Source of the DNA: CAXXOK01 sp035399245
Lineage (GTDB): Bacteria > Bacillota > Clostridia > Christensenellales > Aristaeellaceae
Assembly: GCA_035399245.1 (NCBI GenBank)
Contig: DAOPIR010000116.1
Location: 1 to 9,270, forward strand
Direction: 5' to 3'
Length of the DNA stretch: 9,270 nucleotides
Position numbers and translations under genes: made by a program. Position 1 is the stretch's first letter. Each line of letters starts with the position of its first letter. Of this stretch, positions 4,171 through 9,270 are shown piece by piece. The notes under the pieces are model-generated. The model ran no database searches and was not told the origin of the DNA. It was given only the letters and a program-made list of their open reading frames with translations.

Positions 4171-5670
4171 ATGACCCACCTGAAGCGGGATCTCCGGATT
4201 TTTATGTATTGTCTGCTGATCGCGGCAGCCTGCCTTGCCATATGCTCGAAGTCCTCTCCTTTGTATCCCCTTAACGATTGGACGGATGCCAACGCATATT
4301 TTTCGTGCGGCAAAGGCATGCTCAGCGGCATGATAATGTACCGCGATCTGTTTGAGCACAAGGGACCGATGCTTTACGCGCTGCATGCCCTGTGCGCGCT
4401 GATTTCCTCCAACAGTTTTCTGGGCGTATTTTTAATGGAAATTTTCGCCGTAGCCCTGTTCCTGCTGGCCGCATACAAAACGCTGTCTCTAAACGGGATA
4501 AAGCGCTCCGCGTGGATTTTGCTGCCGGTAGCCGCCGCGCTTACGCTGTCGTCCCTCAGCTTTTCCGCGGGTGACAGCGCGGAGGAGCTCTGCCTGCCGA
4601 TGCTCGCCTGGCCGCTGTATTTTCTGCTGCGCTGGATCAGACAACAGGCGCCCGACCGCATGCCCGCCAAAACCTTGCTGATCAGCGGTTTGCTTTGCGG
4701 CTTTGTGCTGTGGATCAAGTTTACGCTGCTGGGGTTCTTTGTGCCGTGGATCGCCGGATTGTTCTTCTATCATTTATCGCGCCACAAGGTACGCTACGCG
4801 TTTGCAAGTATCGGCTGGTTCCTGTGCGGTATAGTCATTGCCACGCTGCCGTGGATTGTCTATTTTGGCGTCAACGGTGCGATCGGCGATTGGTTTACGG
4901 TATATCTGTACGATAATCTCTTCCTATATTCTCAAACCGAAACGTTAACGCTTCTGCAGCGATTTAAGGTCATGCTGCATGTGGCGTGGGACTGGTTTAT
5001 CCGCAATCCCGCCTATACGCTGCCCATGGCGGCGGGCGTCATCTGGTTCACTGTCAGCCGCCGGTATTCCGCCGCCGAAAAGATCTGGATCTGGAGCCTG
5101 ATGCTCTTTCTGGGACTTGGCGTGTTTATCGGCGGAAAGCCCTATGTGTATTACGGGTTCATCTTCGCCGCGTTTGCCGCGTTTATCCTGCTGCCGGTAT
5201 GCCTGCTGCTGGACCATGTGCCCGGAAACCGCAAGGTGCTTCGCGGCCTCCTTGCCATGGTGCTTTGCATCGTGTCCCTGTTTGCCTGCTTTGCCCTAAG
5301 CCCGAACACCCATGATCTGCTCAGGCCCAAAGAAAACACCATGCAATACCGCTTTGCCGCCGTTATCAATCAGGTTCCGGACGCCACGCTGCTGAATTAT
5401 TTCTTTATGGATTCCGGCTTTTACACAGCTGCCAACGTAACCCCCAGCGTAAAATATTTTCATTATACCAATGTGCCGCTTGCGGAAATGCTGGAGGAGC
5501 AGGACCGCTATATTGCCGAAGGCGTTACCGATTTTGTAGTCACGCGCGGCCGCCAGCCCGATACGATCACCGATCAATATACGCTGGTCGCCAGCGAGCC
5601 GGCACCCGACGGCTATTGGTATGACGCGGTATATCTCTATGAGCGCAACGATCTGCTTACGTCCGACTGA
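4171..5670 (+). CDS. Polytopic membrane glycosyltransferase-like protein (GT-C/ArnT-PMT type)
   Basis: From the ATG at 4171 the protein has 499 residues. It starts with a short basic stretch (HLKRDLR) and a first membrane helix (about 10-26). An extracytoplasmic loop then carries DWTDANAYF (36-44) and YRDLFEHKGPMLY (57-69), the pattern of acidic residues near helix 1 and YRD-x-F-x-x-K-G-P typical of GT39/PMT_2-like enzymes. GDSAEELCLP (134-143) matches a second conserved acidic spot. About ten hydrophobic helices span to about residue 400; a soluble C-terminal part of roughly 85 residues follows. Such enzymes move sugars from polyprenyl-phosphate donors to cell-envelope acceptors; substrate and acceptor here are unknown. 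The start is uncertain: 4171 has only a weak purine stretch upstream, and the in-frame ATG at 4060 has no ribosome binding site and hydrophilic extra residues. It is a lone gene, divergent from metY. Confidence 0.72.
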   Translation: MTHLKRDLRIFMYCLLIAAACLAICSKSSPLYPLNDWTDANAYFSCGKGMLSGMIMYRDLFEHKGPMLYALHALCALISSNSFLGVFLMEIFAVALFLLAAYKTLSLNGIKRSAWILLPVAAALTLSSLSFSAGDSAEELCLPMLAWPLYFLLRWIRQQAPDRMPAKTLLISGLLCGFVLWIKFTLLGFFVPWIAGLFFYHLSRHKVRYAFASIGWFLCGIVIATLPWIVYFGVNGAIGDWFTVYLYDNLFLYSQTETLTLLQRFKVMLHVAWDWFIRNPAYTLPMAAGVIWFTVSRRYSAAEKIWIWSLMLFLGLGVFIGGKPYVYYGFIFAAFAAFILLPVCLLLDHVPGNRKVLRGLLAMVLCIVSLFACFALSPNTHDLLRPKENTMQYRFAAVINQVPDATLLNYFFMDSGFYTAANVTPSVKYFHYTNVPLAEMLEEQDRYIAEGVTDFVVTRGRQPDTITDQYTLVASEPAPDGYWYDAVYLYERNDLLTSD

Positions 5671-5674
5671 AAAC

Positions 5675-5698
5675 TGCACAAAAATGTGTGATGTTTTT
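5675..5698 (+). terminator. Weak candidate terminator after the glycosyltransferase gene
   Basis: CACA-AAAA-TGTG (5677-5688), extended by two G-T wobbles, is followed after a few bases by TTTTT (5694-5698). The stem is short and AT-rich, so termination is likely inefficient. It is the only terminator-like structure between this gene and hisZ. Confidence 0.3.
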
Positions 5699-5707
5699 CT
5701 ACGGTAC

Positions 5708-5722
5708 CACGTTATCACGTTA
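5708..5722 (+). repeat. Direct repeat just upstream of the his promoter
   Basis: CACGTTA occurs twice, at 5708-5714 and 5716-5722, with an 8-bp period, ending one base before the -35 TTGACT. It could be part of a regulator site, but the copies are short and chance is possible. Confidence 0.35.
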
Positions 5723-5723
5723 C

Positions 5724-5752
5724 TTGACTAAAGTGTTCAAGCATGGTACAGT
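5724..5752 (+). promoter_or_regulatory. Sigma-A-type promoter of the his operon
   Basis: TTGACT (5724-5729), a 17-bp spacer and TACAGT (5747-5752) match the consensus at five and four of six positions. Transcription would start near 5759, giving a leader of about 39 nt before hisZ. That excludes a histidine T-box or leader-peptide attenuator between this promoter and the gene. Confidence 0.7.
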
Positions 5753-5769
5753 ACTCTTGTTGCTGTACC
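5745..5769 (+). repeat. Inverted repeat over the his promoter -10/+1, candidate operator
   Basis: GGTACAG (5745-5751) and CTGTACC (5763-5769) are perfect inverted arms 11 bp apart. The left arm covers most of the -10 box and the right arm lies just past the expected transcription start, which suits a repressor operator. Arm centres are 18 bp apart, close to two helical turns. No regulator gene is in the window. Confidence 0.5.
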
Positions 5770-5797
5770 GTAATAAACCAACCGAACGGAGGAAACC

Positions 5798-6913
5798 ATG
5801 GCCCCCACAGAAACCAAGCGCAACCAGCTGCTGATCCGGCTTCGCAGCCTGTACGAAAGTTTGGGGTATACGCGCTTTACCATGCGCCGGTTTGAAGAAT
5901 ACGGCCTGTATCTGGAAAACAAAAGCTTTCTGAAAAGTGAAAATGTGCTTACCTTCACCAATCCCGACGGCAAGCTGATGGCACTAAAGCCCGATGTAAC
6001 GCTGTCTATCGTCAAGCACGCGCGCAAGGAGCGCGAGGGCATTGAGCGCGTATATTATCAGGAAAGCGTCTACAGCTATTCCGCGGTCAACCGCGAGGTA
6101 ACGGAAGTGGAGCAAATGGGCATTGAAGCCATGGGCGACACCGACGCTTATGTGGTGTCCGAGGTCGTGCGGCTGGCCGTGGAAAGCCTTAAGTTAATCG
6201 GTCTCCCCTATGTGCTGGATATCAGCCATATGGGCTTCACCACCGCGCTCTTATCCAGCGCCGGCCTCACCCCCGCGCAGCAGGAACAGGCTCTGTCGCT
6301 CATCCGCCGTAAAAACGCACACGAGCTGGAAGCCTATCTGCGTGAGCAGCAGATTGCGCCCGATTACGCCGCGCGTATCCTGCAGATGACAACGCTGGCG
6401 GGCCCGTTTGCCGATGTGTTCCCCGACGCGCAGGCATTGTCGGTAGACGATCAGACAGCCGAGGCGCTGCAAGAGCTGAAAGCGCTCTACGATATGCTGG
6501 ACGCCGCCGGCGCCGCCGAGGCGCTGCGGTTGGATCTGTCAATGCTCAACGAGCTGGACTATTACAACGGCATCGTGCTGCAGGGGTACGTGCAGGGCGC
6601 GCCTCGCGCGGTGCTGTCCGGCGGGCGGTATGATCCGCTGATGCGCCGCTTCCAAAAGCAGGCCGACGGCATCGGCTTTGCCCTGTATCTGGACGAGCTT
6701 AACCGCATCCTCAGCGACCGCCGCGCGTTGGATGCCGACGTACTGGTGTTGTATCGGGACGGCGATGATCTGACCATCCTCCATCAGGCGGTGTTTGATC
6801 TGGCGGCGCAGGGCCTACGCGTTATCACCCGTAAGGGCGATCCGCCCGAAGAGCTGCACGTGGGCAGAACCCTGCGCCTGGAAAGCGGCAAGCTTCGGGA
6901 GGTGGATCGATGA
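5798..6913 (+). CDS. hisZ: ATP phosphoribosyltransferase regulatory subunit
   Basis: HisZ is a histidyl-tRNA synthetase paralogue that lacks aminoacylation and partners short-form HisG, forming the first enzyme of histidine synthesis and mediating histidine feedback. The 371-residue protein keeps the class II synthetase-like core: KPDVTLS (64-70), RVYYQESVYSY (84-94, motif 2 region), EVEQMGIE (103-110), LDYYNGIVLQGY (253-264, HisRS-signature-like) and SGGRYDPL (274-281). After about residue 310 only a short segment remains, with no full anticodon-binding domain, which fits HisZ rather than HisRS. HisZ in other bacteria is often near 390 residues, so this one is slightly short. The start is ATG 5798 with GGAGG at 5788-5792, a tight 5-nt spacer. 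It is the first gene of the his operon, about 39 nt after the promoter, and overlaps hisG by 4 nt. Confidence 0.93.
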   Translation: MAPTETKRNQLLIRLRSLYESLGYTRFTMRRFEEYGLYLENKSFLKSENVLTFTNPDGKLMALKPDVTLSIVKHARKEREGIERVYYQESVYSYSAVNREVTEVEQMGIEAMGDTDAYVVSEVVRLAVESLKLIGLPYVLDISHMGFTTALLSSAGLTPAQQEQALSLIRRKNAHELEAYLREQQIAPDYAARILQMTTLAGPFADVFPDAQALSVDDQTAEALQELKALYDMLDAAGAAEALRLDLSMLNELDYYNGIVLQGYVQGAPRAVLSGGRYDPLMRRFQKQADGIGFALYLDELNRILSDRRALDADVLVLYRDGDDLTILHQAVFDLAAQGLRVITRKGDPPEELHVGRTLRLESGKLREVDR

Positions 6914-7539
6914 TGTTTACCATAGCGCTGCCCAAGGGGCGGCTGGCTGACAAGGTTTGCCGGCTGTTTGCCAAAAGCCATTACGACACCACCGATATCC
7001 AGCCCGACGACCGGCGGTTGGTCATTCCCGGGGAAAACGGCCATGTGCGCTATCTGCTGGTGAAGCCCAGCGACGTTGCCATCTATGTGGAGCGCGGCGC
7101 GGCCGATGTGGGCATCGTGGGCAAGGATACCCTGCTGGAAGGCGAAAACGACGTGTACGAGCTGATGGATCTGGGTTTTGGCAAATGCCGCATGTGCGTA
7201 GCCGCTCCAGTGGACTTCCGGGAAGATCTTACGGCCCCCCTGCGCGTAGCGACCAAGTACCCTAACATCGCCAAGGCCTATTACGCCGCCAAAAGCCGCG
7301 AAATCGACATCATCAAGCTGAATGGTTCTATCGAGCTTGCGCCGATCCTGGGCCTGTCCGACGTGATCGTGGACCTGGTGGAAACCGGCACCACCCTCAA
7401 GCAAAACCATCTGGAGGTTATCGAAACCGTGCTGCAAATCAGTGCGCGGCTGATCGCCAACAAGGCCTCCATGAAGTTTAAGGATACCGAAATACAGCGC
7501 CTGACCAATACGCTCAGGCAAGAAGGAGAAACGCTATGA
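6910..7539 (+). CDS. hisG: ATP phosphoribosyltransferase, short form
   Basis: HisG joins ATP and PRPP to give phosphoribosyl-ATP, the committed step of histidine synthesis. The 209-residue product is the short form, which lacks the C-terminal regulatory domain and needs HisZ, encoded just upstream. Motifs are IALPKGRL (5-12), KPSDVAIYVERGAADVGIVGKD (52-73), MDLGFGKCRMCVA (86-98), VATKYPNIAKAYY (113-125), LNGSIELAPILGLSD (137-151) and the PRPP-binding DLVETGTTL (155-163). The ATG at 6910 overlaps the hisZ stop as ATGA, with GGAGG at 6898-6902 a 7-nt spacer away. A second ATG directly follows (6913) and would remove one Met; either may be used. It also overlaps hisD by 4 nt. Confidence 0.97.
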   Translation: MMFTIALPKGRLADKVCRLFAKSHYDTTDIQPDDRRLVIPGENGHVRYLLVKPSDVAIYVERGAADVGIVGKDTLLEGENDVYELMDLGFGKCRMCVAAPVDFREDLTAPLRVATKYPNIAKAYYAAKSREIDIIKLNGSIELAPILGLSDVIVDLVETGTTLKQNHLEVIETVLQISARLIANKASMKFKDTEIQRLTNTLRQEGETL

Positions 7540-8825
7540 TCCGGATTATAGAGTACGCCGATCAGCCGTTGGAAGCGTTGCTCAACCGCGCTTCCGTACC
7601 CACCAGGGATGTAACAAAGGTCGTACAGGATGTTCTGGATGATGTGCGCGCTCGCGGCGATGAAGCGGCGCTTGCGTATTCCAAAAAGTTTGACGGTGCC
7701 GACCTTACCTCGCTGGTCGCCACCGCGCAGGAAATTGACGCGGGCTATGCGCGCGTGGAGCCCGCCCTGCTGGCCACCATGCGCCGCGCCGCCGAAAACA
7801 TTACCCGCTATCACGAAAAGCAGAAGCGGGAAGGCTTTATCGACGCGCGCGAGGACGGCGTGGTGCTTGGACAGCGCGTACTGCCGCTGGCCAGCGTGGG
7901 CCTGTATGTGCCCGGCGGCACGGCGCGCTATCCCAGCTCGGTACTGATGGCCGCCATACCCGCCAAAATCGCGGGGGTAGGCCGCATCGTGATGACCACA
8001 CCGCCCGATAAAAGCGGCAACATTCCCGATGTGATCCTCGCTGCGGCCAAGATCGCGGGCATTACCGAGATCGTCAAGCTTGGCGGCGCGCAGGCCGTCG
8101 CGGCGCTGGCTTATGGCACACAGACCATCCAGGCTGTGGATAAAATTCTCGGCCCCGGCAACATCTACGTAACCACCGCCAAACAACTGTGCTTTGCGCA
8201 GGGCGTGGTATCGATCGATACCATTGCCGGCCCCAGCGAAATAATGGTGATTTCGGACAGCAAGAGCAAGCCCGCGTACCTCGCCGCCGATCTGCTCAGC
8301 CAGGCTGAGCACGACGTGCTGGCGGCCTCGTGGCTGATCACCGACTCCCAGGCGCTGGCAACCCAGGTGCAGATGGAAATCGAGCAGCAGCTGGTGCGGC
8401 TGGAGCGTCGGGAGATTGCCCGCAAGTCTGTTGACAACAACGGACGTATTATCGTGGTGCCCGACCTGAAAATCGGCTGCCGGATCGCCAACGCCATCGC
8501 ACCCGAGCACCTTGAGTTGTGCGTGGACGAGCCGTTTGCGTGGCTGCCGCTGATTCAAAATGCGGGAAGCATCTTCCTGGGCCGCTACTGTCCGGAAACG
8601 CTGGGCGATTACATGGCCGGCCCCAATCACACGCTGCCCACCTCGGGCGCGGCGCGGTTTGCCTCGCCGCTGGGTTTGGACGACTTCTGCAAGCGCTCCA
8701 GCTACCTGTTTTACTCGCGCGACGCGCTGCAATCGGTCGGTGTGGATGCGCAGCGCTTTGCCCTGAGCGAAGGCCTGACCGCGCATGCACGCGCCGTCAG
8801 CATCCGTATGGAGGACATGCAATGA
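7536..8825 (+). CDS. hisD: Histidinol dehydrogenase
   Basis: HisD oxidises L-histidinol to L-histidine in two NAD-dependent steps and needs zinc; it is the last enzyme of the pathway. The 429-residue length is normal. Motifs are GLYVPGGTARYPSSVLM (122-138), KLGGAQAVAALAYGT (181-195), KILGPGNIYVTTAK (203-216) and DTIAGPSEIMVISD (228-241). Zinc ligands and catalytic residues can be placed by comparison with the E. coli enzyme: Gln256 and His259 in LSQAEHD, Glu324 and His325 in PEHLEL, Asp358 in GDYMAGPNHTLPTSG, and His417 in LTAHARAVS. All expected residues are present, so the gene looks intact and active. The ATG at 7536 overlaps the hisG stop as ATGA, with AAGGAG (7523-7528) 7 nt upstream. 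It overlaps hisC by 4 nt. Confidence 0.98.
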   Translation: MIRIIEYADQPLEALLNRASVPTRDVTKVVQDVLDDVRARGDEAALAYSKKFDGADLTSLVATAQEIDAGYARVEPALLATMRRAAENITRYHEKQKREGFIDAREDGVVLGQRVLPLASVGLYVPGGTARYPSSVLMAAIPAKIAGVGRIVMTTPPDKSGNIPDVILAAAKIAGITEIVKLGGAQAVAALAYGTQTIQAVDKILGPGNIYVTTAKQLCFAQGVVSIDTIAGPSEIMVISDSKSKPAYLAADLLSQAEHDVLAASWLITDSQALATQVQMEIEQQLVRLERREIARKSVDNNGRIIVVPDLKIGCRIANAIAPEHLELCVDEPFAWLPLIQNAGSIFLGRYCPETLGDYMAGPNHTLPTSGAARFASPLGLDDFCKRSSYLFYSRDALQSVGVDAQRFALSEGLTAHARAVSIRMEDMQ

Positions 8826-9270
8826 GCCGCTTTTTAGTGGAACGCCTGCAAACCCTCGCGCCGTATGTGCCCGGGGAGCAGCCGCAGGACCAGCAATATG
8901 TGAAGCTCAACACCAACGAAAGCCCCTTTCCCCCGTCCCCGCACGTGGTGGAGGCGCTCAACCGGCAGATTATCTCGCGGCTGAACCTCTATCCCGATCC
9001 GCTGGCAAAGGTGCTTTGCGAATCTATTGCCGCGGAGTATCGCCTAACGCCGGAGCACGTGTTTGTCGGCAACGGTTCGGACGAGGTGCTGGCCTTTGCT
9101 TTCATGGCTTACGGCGACGCGCGCGGCTTTGCCTATCCCGAGGTCAGCTACGGATTTTATCAGGTGTTTGCGCGCCTGTTCAGCATCCCGCAGTATACCG
9201 TGCCGCTCAACAAGGATTTCACCATCCCCACCGAGAAGTTTTGTAACCTTGGCAAGCCCATCGCAATCGC
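8822..9270 (+). CDS. hisC: Histidinol-phosphate aminotransferase, N-terminal part (partial)
   Basis: The open frame runs from ATG 8822 off the right edge: 149 codons plus two bases of a protein usually about 350 residues long. HisC is a fold-type I PLP aminotransferase that uses glutamate to convert imidazole-acetol phosphate to histidinol phosphate. Visible family features are KLNTNESPFPPSP (about residues 28-40), the LYPDP segment (about 56-60), and VFVGNGSDEVL (about 81-91), the glycine-rich stretch that helps bind the cofactor phosphate. The PEVSYGFY segment near 105 is the cofactor-stacking region. The catalytic lysine lies outside the window. The start overlaps the hisD stop as ATGA, with GGAGG (8810-8814) 7 nt upstream. 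The frame is open to the end with no disruption. Confidence 0.93.
   Translation, partial: MSRFLVERLQTLAPYVPGEQPQDQQYVKLNTNESPFPPSPHVVEALNRQIISRLNLYPDPLAKVLCESIAAEYRLTPEHVFVGNGSDEVLAFAFMAYGDARGFAYPEVSYGFYQVFARLFSIPQYTVPLNKDFTIPTEKFCNLGKPIAI

Noticed and set aside
5671..5797. Histidine T-box or His-rich leader peptide upstream of hisZ
   Set aside because: The promoter leaves only about 39 nt of leader. There is no specifier or antiterminator structure and no run of His codons.
7281..8822. 513-codon open frame on the minus strand antisense to hisG and hisD
   Set aside because: It lies opposite intact, fully motif-bearing hisD and the 3' end of hisG. It is low-complexity in style (rich in His, Gly, Arg, Ala), resembles no family, and arises from the GC bias of the sense codons.

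Overview
The window looks like a stretch of ordinary chromosome from a Gram-positive, probably clostridial (Bacillota/Firmicutes) bacterium of fairly high GC. The evidence is the gene order L7Ae-rpsL-rpsG-fusA, which is typical of that phylum; strong GGAGG-type ribosome binding sites before most genes; a short-form HisG with a HisZ partner; and a MetY-type sulfhydrylase of clostridial flavour. The genus cannot be fixed from this sequence. I see no mobile element, CRISPR array, tRNA, rRNA, phage gene or defence system.

Region 1 (1-1582, minus strand) is the promoter-proximal part of a str operon, transcribed right to left: an L7Ae/YbxF-type RNA-binding protein, rpsL (S12), rpsG (S7), and the first ten codons of fusA (EF-G) running off the left edge. 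It has its own extended -10 promoter at 1554-1582. rpoC, the usual upstream neighbour, is absent. S12 starts at a TTG codon and carries Arg at position 88, where Lys is usual and where Lys-to-Arg is a known streptomycin-resistance change. The S12-S7 spacer is 208 nt and rich in inverted repeats.

Region 2 (1583-2718) is a divergent single gene for a class C beta-lactamase-fold serine hydrolase. A perfect 16-bp palindrome lies between its promoter and its ribosome binding site. Region 3 (2699-4055, minus strand) is a single-gene unit for a PLP enzyme of the O-acetylhomoserine sulfhydrylase family (MetY). It ends in a strong intrinsic terminator in the convergent gap and has a leader too short for a riboswitch. 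Region 4 (4171-5670, plus) is a polytopic GT-C-like membrane glycosyltransferase, divergent from metY.

Region 5 (5708-9270, plus) is the start of a histidine biosynthesis operon, hisZ-hisG-hisD-hisC, cut by the right edge inside hisC. All three visible junctions are 4-nt ATGA stop/start overlaps, which implies translational coupling. HisG and HisZ together make the first enzyme, HisD the last and HisC the transaminase step. The hisZ promoter is overlapped by an inverted repeat and preceded by a direct repeat, which are candidate operators.

Nothing here amounts to an undescribed system. The observations most worth a second look are the S12 substitutions, the structured rpsL-rpsG spacer, the separation of the str operon from rpoBC, and the two candidate operators.
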